Assembly (NCBI GenBank): GCA_963719645.1
Contig: CAVRCT010000001.1
Location: 496,001 to 560,000 of the forward strand
From: CAVRCT01 sp963719645
GTDB lineage: Bacteria; Pseudomonadota; Gammaproteobacteria; DSM-16500
DNA: 64,000 nucleotides
Direction of reading: 5' to 3'
The translations under genes and the position numbers were made by a program. Of this stretch, positions 37,473 through 46,390 are shown piece by piece (within the stretch, counting starts at the first letter, position 1; every line of letters starts with the position of its first letter). Below the pieces are notes generated by a model, which ran no database searches, was not told the origin of the DNA, and saw only the letters and a list, made by a program, of their open reading frames with translations.

Positions 37473-37578
37473 CATCCTGAGATAAGTCTATATCTAAAAT
37501 TGACGGGGGAAAAATTAAATTTGCTCGAACAGAAAATTGATGTTGCCATCCGCCTTACCCATACACCACCACTCAATT
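37473..37578 (+). pseudogene. LysR-family regulator remnant
   Basis: A short open stretch reads HPEISLYLKLTGEKLNLLEQ followed directly by KIDVAIRLTHTPPLN and a stop. This is the start of the substrate-binding domain of a LysR regulator, where the D-V-A-I-R strand is diagnostic. Just past the stop, RLLEIISLNVNN continues in the same frame with a residue or two missing. There is no HTH part upstream and no complete domain downstream, so this is debris of a lost gene. Confidence 0.7.
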
Positions 37579-37728
37579 AATCGCGTTTACTGGAAATAAT
37601 AAGCCTAAACGTAAACAACTATCCAATCTTGTCGACTAATTTCATCTCTAAAAATGCCAAATCTGATTTATAATATCATCACATCCAGTAAGATTTATCC
37701 AAATTATACTCAAGACGATGAATTGTTA

Positions 37729-38910
37729 TTATCGTCTAACAACTAATCCCCAATTTTGATCCCATATCTTTTGAGCTTGATGATTACCAGCTAGTTTTGC
37801 AACATCAAGTTCACTTTGAAATTCCTTCAGAGATGGACCAAAAATTGAAAAAGGTATGACACTAACACATAGGTTATCATCACTTAATGTAGTCTTTGTA
37901 TTGCCTAGACTAGAGATGATCAACTCTAATCTATCTATCCTATGTAATTCTTCATCATCTATCTCTTCAGCTAATCTACCATATGATTTTTCGCCACCTA
38001 TCATTTCAAATAGTGATTTCTGTGTAACAGTAATGCAATTTACTTTAGGCAAATGCGACAATGATTCAGGAGATAATATGGCTTTTGCTAAATTCTGATA
38101 TTGAGCTTCTAATTTTCGATAAAAATTAGCGAATTCTCCTAATGCTATCTTTTTACCAACAATATCTAATTCTAATTTATAATCGACAACATCATCTATT
38201 CTTAAACCGTTTATCATTTTATAAATTTGGTCTAAAAGAATAATGGTTTTTGTAGCTGTTAAGATTTCACCACCTGGTTTATATTGATAAGATTCGGGAG
38301 CACCTTTTGGTGCTTCTTCAAGATGCATCAATTCATGATAGGCAACGACATGAGGCGGTAAAAAACCGTCATATTTTTCATTATGAATCCCGTTGTCCGC
38401 TTCTACTGCAACATGCAGTCTCCATGTATTAAATTCATTTTCCAAATCAGACAACCATGTTTTATTGCTCTCTTCTCCTGGATATCCCGACTTTTTCCAC
38501 GATACGCAGTTTTCTTCTGTTACACCATAGGTTTTATATTTTTCAATATAATCAAGAAAAATTTGTCTTGCAAATTTATTAGCTGCGTCACGTTGGTGAT
38601 TAGGAATGATATATAAATATCTTGACTGGTAAATAGCTTTTTCAAAATTATGCAGGACATAATAGTCTGGCAAATTCATTGCTGTAATAATGTCGGTTAA
38701 TTCCTCAGAACGTGTACCTACCACGGGACTCTGACGGGAGTGAAAACCTGGTGTATTAAGATAATTTAATTTTCTTTCGAGAGTTTGCTGGTGTTGTATA
38801 TCTTTATGTTCGGCATTATTCATTTGAGGTTTAAATTCTACTAAAGCTGAATTTAAAATCCTAACAGGGGTAATACCAATGTTAACGATGCTTAAATTTT
38901 TTATTTTCAC
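37729..38910 (-). CDS. HExxH putative zinc metalloprotease effector
   Basis: I prefer the GTG at 38910 (VKIKNLSIVNIG), which has CGGAG eight bases upstream. The longer frame from 38970 would begin inside a repeat. The protein is then about 393 residues. The motif VVAYHELMHLEEAP carries H192-E-L-M-H196, the zinc-binding and catalytic signature of gluzincin/metzincin-type proteases. It is followed by acidic residues and Y-x-Y-K-P-G-G. The rest matches no family I recognise. Single-domain HExxH proteins (for example NleC/NleD and RavK types) are known effectors that cut host proteins, so that role is plausible but inferred. A convergent gene-free gap with a LysR remnant lies downstream. Confidence 0.65.
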   Translation of the reverse strand: MKIKNLSIVNIGITPVRILNSALVEFKPQMNNAEHKDIQHQQTLERKLNYLNTPGFHSRQSPVVGTRSEELTDIITAMNLPDYYVLHNFEKAIYQSRYLYIIPNHQRDAANKFARQIFLDYIEKYKTYGVTEENCVSWKKSGYPGEESNKTWLSDLENEFNTWRLHVAVEADNGIHNEKYDGFLPPHVVAYHELMHLEEAPKGAPESYQYKPGGEILTATKTIILLDQIYKMINGLRIDDVVDYKLELDIVGKKIALGEFANFYRKLEAQYQNLAKAILSPESLSHLPKVNCITVTQKSLFEMIGGEKSYGRLAEEIDDEELHRIDRLELIISSLGNTKTTLSDDNLCVSVIPFSIFGPSLKEFQSELDVAKLAGNHQAQKIWDQNWGLVVRR

Positions 38911-38934
38911 AAAAATTACTCCGATAATATCAGA

Positions 38935-39090
38935 AAAGGGGTCAGGTACTGAGCATATCGTTACCCACAAGTCTAAAAAGCCCTACGGCTCCAGCTTAAA
39001 AGTAGGCTGTCGTCCCGGAATTTACTGGCGCTTAATGAGCGCATTTTGCGAATTTAGCGCCAGTTAATGTCCGGGATCCATTTTGCTTAG
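38935..39090. repeat. Half of a type-D compound element with its left arm
   Basis: CATATCGTTACCCACAAGTC then TAAAAAGCCCTAC and AGCTTAAAAGTAGGCTG form a left arm. A forward type-D unit follows at 39009-39079. The same arm ends the compound at 40985-41260 in inverted form. The reverse unit is absent here. Confidence 0.82.
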
Positions 39091-39121
39091 GAACTGTGGG
39101 ATACGCGACCCCTTTACTTTT

Positions 39122-39247
39122 ACATAGGTATCTACACAGCTATACATAAGTAGAAAAAAGTGTTTTTTTGGTAGGGTGGCACGATGCAAAAAGCGCGTCG
39201 TGCCACCCTACAAATTTTCAAAAAAACACTTGTGTAGATACCTATGT
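39122..39247. repeat. Nested palindrome with GGTAGGGTGGCACGA core
   Basis: The outer arms ACATAGGTATCTACACA and TGTGTAGATACCTATGT enclose AAGTGTTTTTTT/AAAAAAACACTT and the inner hairpin GTAGGGTGGCACGA with TCGTGCCACCCTAC. The layers are separated by short unpaired stretches, as in the other nested palindromes. No gene is seen. Confidence 0.85.
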
Positions 39248-39252
39248 TACTT

Positions 39253-40593
39253 TTATAGGGAAAAATTATTTTTTACAGGATGCGGGGGTGGATCGCTACG
39301 ATCGAGTTCAGCGCTATCATTTTTTGCATCAGGAATACACCCATCATCCTTAGCAATCGGAGTGGGTAGTACTGAGTCATTACCCTCAGTCACTGAATTC
39401 TCAGAAGCAGCACGTTGTTCGACTGGTCGACTAGCAGGTGCAAGCGGTGCTCCTTGTTTCATTAATTGCTGATAGGTTGGTTGCATCGGTGAATTAGGGG
39501 TTTTATCAAGCATAACTGAAGGTCTGTTGCCTTGCACCAAAGGAGTAGTCAGCGGTCCAGATACAGGCGTAAAATGGCTCCAATGCACGTTATCTGCAGC
39601 TGCATAATGCATATTGGTTTTTTGCGCATCTAGATAGAAGCTGTAAGCGAGTGAAGCTATAAAGACACCAAGCGGAATAAATAACATTGCTTGGCCTACC
39701 ACTGGAATGAGGCTCAACACGAGTCCGCAGATACCCGATAGCGCGGCAAGACCTAACACGTAATTTCGTTTTTGGGCGACTTTTGCTTCTTTGGATTGAT
39801 TAAACACTTCCGCATAGCCTCTGGATCGAATGAAAGAACCTTCACCGTGAGAAAACTGAGAGACGCTTTTCGAATTGATTAGCCTTTCCAGTTCTTTTGT
39901 ATGAGCGTCTGAATCTGCTTCCACGGTCATGTCTGTCAACACTAGATTTTGCGATGATTGATTTACTGAATAAGTCGTCGTGCACCGACCGTCAATTTCA
40001 AAAATTGGTGCCTCAAAAAATCTAACACGATATCCTACAAAATAACCATCTTCGATATTTGTTACGCGGTTCTCGCCAAGATGAAGCGTCGTTATAACCT
40101 TCTTGGGAACTACACGCACTGATGAGCAATCAATATCACGACGAAGCTGTTTCCAATGATATGGTGGTTCAGGATTTTCGGCTGCCTTTAGCGAAAAGAC
40201 GGAAGAAAGTGCTTCTGCAGAAAAATGACAATCTGCTTGTGTTAATCGCTCTTCAAAGAAAGCGAGATCTCGGATTGCGCTTGATTCTGCTGCCTTTTCA
40301 TCGACTTCAAGGTTTGCTTGCTGCTGCTTTTGAACAGTTATCGCTTTAATCGCTGCGATCAATTGCTCACGCGATTGTCCTTCATATTTAATAAAGTCAC
40401 TGCCCACTTCCAAAAAAATTTCATGGCGGGTGGGATTTACTGAATCGGGTTTATTGGGAATAAAAATAGTTTCTTTTGAATCAAGTGCTACTGCACGCGT
40501 TTCTAGATTATGGCTAGCCCGTTCAATCACATAGCGATTTTTTGAATTAGCCAGACTGCTAACAGAGGAAAGTACTTCTTTAAGAGTTGCCAT
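39253..40593 (-). CDS. Hypothetical protein with a TM hairpin, effector-like
   Basis: The 446-residue protein is not recognised. The N-terminal 270 residues are soluble and mixed alpha/beta. A hydrophobic pair of segments lies at about 278-325 (YVLGLAALSGICGLVLSLIP and MLFIPLGVFIASLAYSFYL). The C-terminal 110 residues are disordered and polar, ending in a proline- and aspartate-rich tail. The start is supported by AAAAGG upstream of the ATG. The layout (soluble head, membrane hairpin, polar tail) resembles the giant protein at 20989. Function unknown. Confidence 0.7.
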   Translation of the reverse strand: MATLKEVLSSVSSLANSKNRYVIERASHNLETRAVALDSKETIFIPNKPDSVNPTRHEIFLEVGSDFIKYEGQSREQLIAAIKAITVQKQQQANLEVDEKAAESSAIRDLAFFEERLTQADCHFSAEALSSVFSLKAAENPEPPYHWKQLRRDIDCSSVRVVPKKVITTLHLGENRVTNIEDGYFVGYRVRFFEAPIFEIDGRCTTTYSVNQSSQNLVLTDMTVEADSDAHTKELERLINSKSVSQFSHGEGSFIRSRGYAEVFNQSKEAKVAQKRNYVLGLAALSGICGLVLSLIPVVGQAMLFIPLGVFIASLAYSFYLDAQKTNMHYAAADNVHWSHFTPVSGPLTTPLVQGNRPSVMLDKTPNSPMQPTYQQLMKQGAPLAPASRPVEQRAASENSVTEGNDSVLPTPIAKDDGCIPDAKNDSAELDRSDPPPHPVKNNFSL

Positions 40594-40730
40594 TTATTTA
40601 CCTTTTTTAGGGAGTTAAAATTATTGCAGGGCTTGTTATTCTTACAAGAATACCATGGGTTATTCGTACAAAATATACAAAAATCTGAGCGATAGTAGAT
40701 GTAATATAGCAGAGAAAAATTAACAAATTC

Positions 40731-40900
40731 TTAAGAAGTCAGTTTTTTTGTAGCATTTTGCAAATCATGATCCAGCGTGTAAAAACGTTTTGCACCATTA
40801 TTTTGTGCGATGGCTAAATGTAATTCATCGCCTGCGCGTAATCCCGTGTTGGGATGTTGGAGCAATGATGTTGCTAAATTATAATCGGCAAGTATGAATC
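40731..40900 (-). pseudogene. PIN-domain (VapC-type) toxin remnant
   Basis: The C-terminal 55 residues of a PIN nuclease are legible: TGLRAGDELHLAIAQNNGA with the catalytic Asp, then FYTLDHDLQNATKKL and a stop. The frame is cut at 40901 exactly where a GGGGTCAGGCTTGCAC palindrome begins. The upstream catalytic half and any antitoxin gene are absent, so it is dead. Confidence 0.8.
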
Positions 40901-40974
40901 GGGGTCAGGCTTGCACAATTGCACATTCCTACGCCTGATTAAAAGTGCAATTGTGCAAGCCCCGTTTTGACCCC
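40901..40974. repeat. REP palindrome, GGGGTCAGGCTTGCAC type
   Basis: The foot GGGGTCA and its complement TGACCCC enclose GGCTTGCACAATTGCAC, a 20-nt loop and GTGCAATTGTGCAAGCC. It is the most complete copy in the window; others are at 46237, 47921 (half) and 48118 (split by an IS). This copy truncates the PIN remnant. Confidence 0.9.
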
Positions 40975-40984
40975 GTTTCGCGCC

Positions 40985-41260
40985 TAAGTCTAAAAGGCCC
41001 TACACCTCTAGCTTAAAAGTAGGCTGTCATCCCGGAATTTAGTAGCTCTAAACGAGCGCTTTTGCTCGTTTAGAGCTACTTAATGTCCGGGATCCATTTT
41101 CAATTTACCGCCTTCTTGCTTTTTAACTTGCGTGCTTTAAGCAAAATGGATCCCGGACATTAACTGGCGCTAAATTCGCAAAAAGCGCTCATTAAGCGCC
41201 AGTAAATTCCGGGACGACAGCCTACTTTTAAGCTAGAGGTGTAGGGCTTTTTAGACTTGT
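40985..41260. repeat. Type-D'/D compound palindrome
   Basis: A forward D' unit (41036-41095, GTCATCCCGG to GGATCC) and a reverse D unit (41148-41218) are separated by a spacer nearly the same as at 17510-17560. The outer arms (AAGTCTAAAA, CCCTACACCTCTAGCTT and complement) differ from those of the 17417 copy. Beyond it, 41261-41478 shows only GGGTAACGATATG/CATATCATTACCC and AT-rich sequence. Confidence 0.85.
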
Positions 41261-41478
41261 GGGTAACGATATGAGTGCAACCATATCATTACCCATAAAT
41301 TTTTTGTGCTTATGTACGAACAATCATATGCAATTTTTTATATCCCCCTTTTTTTCAAAAGGCAAAGTTGCATAATTCAACTCGTAACGTAAGTTTCAGA
41401 TTTTAATAGCGTTTTTTATGTTAAAAACAGCAATAATTAATACATGTTATAATTAGAGGATATCAACTTTTTGCGTGG

Positions 41479-41952
41479 ATGGTTTTTATGTCTATCCCAA
41501 GAAAAGGCGAGCCCCAACCATATACTTTTGCACAATTGAAAAATTTTGCAAAACCTAATAAAGATAAGAAAATTCCTAAATCTCATGACTTGTATTGTAC
41601 TAAAGATAATAAGAGTGTTTGGATTTTTACGAGAAGTGAAGAGTATGTCAAATATCCAGAACGCTTCGAATATTCCGGCTGCAAAATACATTTCAATATT
41701 CAAAATCCTACGGATATTGCTAAATCTTATGATGCAATTGCAAAGATTAGATTGAAATATAAAAAATTTTTCCCAGTCTCAAAAGTGCTCGATTTTGAAA
41801 TGTTACGAGTTGATTACAAAACTCAAAAAAAACTTGCAGATGGACATCCACTTTTTCCAAACGCATTATCGTATGATGCTATTGATGGTAAGATTTATCT
41901 ACGTGAAAATGCAGAGAAAGTTAGTAAGCGTCAATATATCCACATCCTTTAG
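41479..41952 (+). CDS. 5' fragment of an unknown gene cut by IS66
   Basis: The frame starts at ATG 41479 (an alternative ATG lies at 41488) and reads a soluble, lysine-rich protein. The native part ends at 41923; the last ten residues (KRQYIHIL and neighbours) come from the IS66 end. The residues give no family match. Whether it was once joined to the fragment on the other side of the IS (44427 onward) cannot be decided, because no target duplication is seen. Confidence 0.55.
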   Translation: MVFMSIPRKGEPQPYTFAQLKNFAKPNKDKKIPKSHDLYCTKDNKSVWIFTRSEEYVKYPERFEYSGCKIHFNIQNPTDIAKSYDAIAKIRLKYKKFFPVSKVLDFEMLRVDYKTQKKLADGHPLFPNALSYDAIDGKIYLRENAEKVSKRQYIHIL

Positions 41953-42010
41953 CTTTCCCGCGCACGTGAATATGCTATCCAAATCACAACCTTGATAAGG
42001 ATACGCCACC

Positions 42011-42364
42011 ATGATCACGCCAAATCAGCATCAATCAAATAAATCTGAATCTATACCACCAGATACAAATATCGATTGGGTCAATATAATCAAGCAATGG
42101 AAAACAAGCGGTCTACCTCAAGCAGCCTATTGTGAGGCAAATAAAATTAACTACAATCAATTTACTTATCAAAAAGCAAAGCTATCACTTCATATCAAGA
42201 CTAGTTCGAAATTGTTACCCGTAAAAGTCACTCAACACGAGTCAACTTCAACTGTAGGAAACAATTTTATTTTACATTATTCAAACGGATTGAAAGTGCA
42301 TATACCAGTTAACGCTCACCCAGAAGCAATTAAGGTATTAATCAATTGCCTGGAGAAGCATTAA
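42011..42364 (+). CDS. tnpA: IS66 accessory protein TnpA
   Basis: This 117-residue protein is the small first gene of IS66: an N-terminal helix-turn-helix-like region (WKTSGLPQAAYCEANKIN) and a C-terminal strand segment (LHYSNGLKVHIPVNAHP). It is needed for transposition with TnpB and TnpC, with a DNA-binding role presumed. AAGGAT precedes the ATG. The stop overlaps the tnpB start (TAATG). Confidence 0.9.
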   Translation: MITPNQHQSNKSESIPPDTNIDWVNIIKQWKTSGLPQAAYCEANKINYNQFTYQKAKLSLHIKTSSKLLPVKVTQHESTSTVGNNFILHYSNGLKVHIPVNAHPEAIKVLINCLEKH

Positions 42365-42720
42365 TGTTAACCGTATCTTCTGAGGCGAAAATATATGTTT
42401 ATACCGAACATACTGATATGCGTCGATCCATAGATGGTCTGGTCGTGATGCTCGCAGATATTTACAAGTTAAATCCTCAAACGGGAGATTTGTTTATATT
42501 CACGAATAAATCAAAAAATAAAATCAAGCTTCTGTTCTGGGATAAAAATGGTTTTGTGCTTTATTATAAAAAACTAGATCGCGGGCGATTTAATTACTCG
42601 CGATATATACAGAACCAAACCATTATAATTTCAACAAAGCAGCTGCAAGCATTATTGATGGGGTTGGATTTTCATTTAATTGGGCAATATCAACACGAAA
42701 TATGTCATGATTTTTTTTAA
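42364..42720 (+). CDS. tnpB: IS66 accessory protein TnpB (Orf2)
   Basis: The 118-residue protein has the IS66 Orf2 signature: TDMRRSIDGLVVM, GDLFIFTNKSKNKIKLLFWD and LDRGRFNY. Its start is coupled to the tnpA stop by TAATG, which I prefer to the in-frame ATG six codons earlier. It is complete and undamaged. Confidence 0.92.
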   Translation: MLTVSSEAKIYVYTEHTDMRRSIDGLVVMLADIYKLNPQTGDLFIFTNKSKNKIKLLFWDKNGFVLYYKKLDRGRFNYSRYIQNQTIIISTKQLQALLMGLDFHLIGQYQHEICHDFF

Positions 42721-42770
42721 TTAATTTAAAAAAATTCGATAATTATGCTGTAAATTGATATTATCGTCGC

Positions 42771-44405
42771 ATGAATAAATTAGAACAAATCGTTACAAAT
42801 GCAGACCCGGAAACCAGAAAAATTCTGGAAGAATTTGTTCATACATTTGCTGGTGCCATCAGGGAAATTAATACGCTCAAGCAAAAGATCGATTATATTG
42901 CTCATGACAATCGCTTACTAAGAAAGCGATTATTTAGAAGCTCCTCTGAAAAATTAGCTCTGGAAGAGCCGACCACACAAGATGAATTGTATTTATTTAA
43001 CGAGTTTGAATTAATTGGCCAGCAAGTGGAGCTAGAGGAAATTGAGCCACTAGATATTCCCATTACCACTCCTGTTACCAAGAAAATATCTGGTCGAAAA
43101 GCGCTACCGAATCATCTTCCACGGAATATTATTTGCCATGATTTAACCCTCGAAGAAAAGCTCTGTGCGTGTGGAAATGAAATGGAGTGCATTGGAGCGC
43201 AAGTCAGTGAAGAGCTGGAATATGTACCTGCCAAGGTTGAAGTAACGCAGCATCGATGCATGAAGTACATCTGCGATTGTTGCGCAAAGAAAAAGGAAAG
43301 TAACGAAACTATACAAGTTACTTCCAGAACTGCTAAAAAACCAGCGCAATTGATCGAAAGAAGTATCGCGAGTCCAGGTCTATTAGCAAATATTGCAGTA
43401 TCTAAATTCTGCGATCATTTACCACTTTATCGCCAAGAATATATTTTTAAACGTTTATTGATAGATCTATCTCGCCAAACAATGAGTGTATGGATGTTAA
43501 AAACTGGTAACTCTATCACTCCATTGATCAATCTCATGCAAGATAATATCTTGAGTTACGATATTGCTTTTGCTGATGAAACGACTGTTCAAGTGCTGAA
43601 TGAGCCTGGTCGGCGAGCACAAGCTAAATCATATATGTGGTGTTTCATCGGAGGGTCACCTGAGAAGCGGGTTGTTTTTTATCAATATCATCAAACACGT
43701 GAAGCTGATGTTGCCAATCAATTCTTTGCTGAATACGAAGGCGGCCTTCATTGCGATGGGTACAGCGGATATAACGCTTTATTTAAAACCAAAGGTATTA
43801 TCGGCATTAATTGCTGGGCACATGTGCGCCGTAAATTTATCGAAGCACTTCCTCAGGGAAAAGAAAAAGGTGTGTCTGGACATATTGTTCGGATGATTCG
43901 CGCGCTTTACAAAATAGAAGAGAAATTAAAGGCTGAACATGCAGATGATGATATGGTCAAGAGTATCAGGCATCAGCAAGCAAAGCCTATTCTGGATGAC
44001 CTTAAAAAATATCTGGATGAAAAATCCCCTTCAGTATTGCATTCCAGTAAATTAGGAACAGCCATTGAGTACGCACGAAAACGCTGGCCATATTTGCTGA
44101 CATACCTGCAAGACGGTCGTTATGAAATCGACAATAACCGTAGCGAAAGGACTGTTAAGCCGTTCGTTTGTGGTCGAAAAAATTGGCTCTTCTCTAATAG
44201 CGTGGATGGCGCACATGCCAGCGCTAATCTGTTTAGCTTAATCGAGAGTGCTAAGCTGCATGATCTCGACCCTGTTAAGTATCTTACCCATGTTTTTAAA
44301 GAGCTACCAAACTGCAAGATTGTTGCTGATTATGAAGCATTACTACCTTATGCTATTTGTGATGAGAAATTTAAAATTAGCAAGAATGATGGAATGGGGA
44401 AATAA
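42771..44405 (+). CDS. tnpC: IS66 transposase TnpC
   Basis: The 544-residue protein has the N-terminal coiled-coil/leucine zipper, a zinc-finger region (HDLTLEEKLCACG and CMKYICDCC), and the DDE domain of IS66: ADETTVQVL, LHCDGYSGYNALF, CWAHVRRKF and the final acid in EIDNNRSERTVKPF. Length and motifs are full, so the element is probably still active or recent. Confidence 0.95.
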   Translation: MNKLEQIVTNADPETRKILEEFVHTFAGAIREINTLKQKIDYIAHDNRLLRKRLFRSSSEKLALEEPTTQDELYLFNEFELIGQQVELEEIEPLDIPITTPVTKKISGRKALPNHLPRNIICHDLTLEEKLCACGNEMECIGAQVSEELEYVPAKVEVTQHRCMKYICDCCAKKKESNETIQVTSRTAKKPAQLIERSIASPGLLANIAVSKFCDHLPLYRQEYIFKRLLIDLSRQTMSVWMLKTGNSITPLINLMQDNILSYDIAFADETTVQVLNEPGRRAQAKSYMWCFIGGSPEKRVVFYQYHQTREADVANQFFAEYEGGLHCDGYSGYNALFKTKGIIGINCWAHVRRKFIEALPQGKEKGVSGHIVRMIRALYKIEEKLKAEHADDDMVKSIRHQQAKPILDDLKKYLDEKSPSVLHSSKLGTAIEYARKRWPYLLTYLQDGRYEIDNNRSERTVKPFVCGRKNWLFSNSVDGAHASANLFSLIESAKLHDLDPVKYLTHVFKELPNCKIVADYEALLPYAICDEKFKISKNDGMGK

Positions 44406-44426
44406 CGTTGTTGATTTGACGCTTAC

Positions 44427-46032
44427 GTTGGAATTAAGTAATACCGATGAAGCAGATCAAAAAACAGAAAATGAAAATGATGAAATACGAGAAGCACAAT
44501 TCAAGAAAATAAATGATTTAATCACTCAAGCAAATTCCCTATTGGCAGATGATAAATTTGCAGCTGGAAGTGATAAAATCCACGAATTATTCGCAGCAGT
44601 TACTCAATTTAAATCATCATTTGATCGAGCGTATGGCTATTGTGGCATGCTTAGCATGTTACTCGAAAATGCCTATCGTTTATTTAGTGATCCTCTTCCC
44701 TCACAGCCAGATCATTTTGATGGGAATCATTTCGCAATTCTTAATCAATTTTTGACAGATGGATTAGAAAACTTATTTGCAAATCAATTTCAATTTGAAA
44801 AAACGAAAGAAGAAAACGCGGAGCGAGTAGAATTAATCCTAGTTGTCAGCTCATTACTAGCGATACTGGGAGTCCTTCTTTATAACCAGAAAAATATCCA
44901 AGATGGCTTTGAAAAAATCGATCAAGCTTTGAAAATGCTGAATCTCATTGCTGATGAATGTAGAGAAAACGTATTTTTTTTCAAAAGAAGAGCCGAAATC
45001 GAAGCTTACAATCAAACCATGCAGACAGATGCCTATAATAAAATAAAAAACATTCAAAACCATATGATCAATAATTTGTCTGCATTACAAGAAAAAATAA
45101 AGTTAATCCCGCATACTGCAGAACAGAAAAACATTTTGTCAAATGCAGAGTACACTGACTTTTATACAATATTTGATGATTTAGAACTCTGTTTTGATTT
45201 TTACAGCCAAATACCGAAAAATTTTCAACTTGCAAATAAAGCTATTTTTCTTAATCAATTTTTAGCCTATCTTAACGAAGCTTATGATTTTTATAGTGAA
45301 AAAGATTTCGATAGCTTCATGCAATATCTTGAGTATGCAATCAGCTTTGCAATACATGAATCGCGAGATAGCTTTGATCAAGCTGTAAACTTGAATGATG
45401 AAATTTGTGAATATTTTGAAAATCAACATTATGGAAAAGCAAACAAAAAAATCGAATATCAAATTTCAGCAATTGATTATCTTTCAAATGATGCCGAGAA
45501 AAATTTGGTTGTTTGTAATTTAAATAAATTAATTGCGGTTTATATTTCTTCAGTGACTGAAACGCCGCACTTTGATCGTATGTATATCCTCTTTAATGAA
45601 GCAATTGAAAAATTTATGGCAATATCTTTCAATCCTGAACAAGATAACGTTGAAATCCTAGACTTTATCGATGCCACCCTAACAATAGCGGAAGGATTAA
45701 AAGAATTAGCTAAATACTTTAAACAAAATAATCTCTTGGATTCTGCAAAAAAATGTAGCGAGAGAGCGCTCAACATTCTCAAAAAAATTCCTGCCGATGC
45801 TTTGCAGGGTAACTTAAAAGAGCGATATGAAGCCATTTTCGAACACCCTAGTTTCAATAAGGCTCACATAACTAAACACAAAACCAACGATGGTAAAAAA
45901 TCTGATGCTGAGTTTGTATTCCCGGAAAATAATTTATTATCGAGTAATAGTAAATTTAAAAATAATTCCAGCAATCAATCGTCGCCTTCTCAACACAGAA
46001 CTTTACGATTACCGTCTCATAGTAATTTATAA
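44427..46032 (+). pseudogene. 5'-truncated helical (TPR-like) putative effector gene
   Basis: The frame stays open into the IS66 end, but native sequence begins at 44427 (LELSNTDEADQKTENEN). Roughly 534 residues remain. They are almost entirely helical with TPR-like spacing (AYDFYSEKDFDSFMQYLEYA, LDSAKKCSERALNIL) and a polar serine/asparagine-rich tail. The original start and promoter were lost with the insertion. It may be silent, or read from an IS promoter. It is not recognised by family. Confidence 0.6.
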
Positions 46033-46034
46033 CT

Positions 46035-46236
46035 CTATTGATTTTGACAACGAAAACAGATCCCATAAATATTTAAACTATAATATGAAATAACTTTTTT
46101 ACCTTTTTGTGAGCCATTAGAAATTCGATAATTAATCGAGTAACTCTGGTGCTGCCTCATGTCGTCACTCACTGTATCAGTCGAGAGATAACAATTTTCC
46201 GCATCATACTCAATCAAACTTGATCGTTCAACAATC
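46035..46236 (-). pseudogene. Possible 3' remnant of an unknown gene
   Basis: A minus-strand frame ending at 46035 reads like genuine coding sequence (SSLIEYDAENCYLSTDTVSD, then YSINYRISNGSQKGKK). It emerges directly from a GGGGTCAGG palindrome at 46237, so any gene here has lost its beginning. No family match; low confidence. The 46298-46390 remainder shows nothing. Confidence 0.3.
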
Positions 46237-46297
46237 GGGGTCAGGCTTTCACAATTGCACATTCCTACACCTGATTGAAAGTGCAATTGTGCAAGCC
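46237..46297. repeat. REP palindrome, GGGGTCAGGCTTTCAC variant
   Basis: CGGGGTCAGGCTTTCACAAT with TTGCAC, a 20-nt loop and GTGCAATTGTGCAAGCC. It has one change in the left arm and lacks the TGACCCC foot. It belongs to the same family as the copies at 40901 and 48118. Confidence 0.88.
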
Positions 46298-46390
46298 AGA
46301 CCACGTTTCTTGAAATCCAAGATAGGTCAACATTTGTTAAATTTTCGCTTAAGCAATATATTATTTCTATTTTTTAAATCAATAGCTTAC

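Larger units (their letters stand above)
41924..44426 (+). mobile_element. IS66-family insertion sequence (tnpA-tnpB-tnpC)
   Basis: The terminal inverted repeats GTAAGCGTCAA and TTGACGCTTAC delimit a 2503-bp element holding the three standard IS66 genes in order. The flanking 8-mers (GAAAGTTA and GTTGGAAT) do not match. The usual 8-bp duplication is therefore missing, which points to a deletion or recombination after insertion. Confidence 0.88.

Noticed and set aside
38911..38970. Longer N-terminus of the HExxH protein
   Set aside because: These 20 codons run through a GGGGTCAGG repeat; the GTG at 38910 has a clear ribosome binding site.
44248..44426. Start of the helical effector inside IS66 tnpC
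   Set aside because: The sequence up to 44426 belongs to IS66, so the apparent start is an accidental extension of the open frame.
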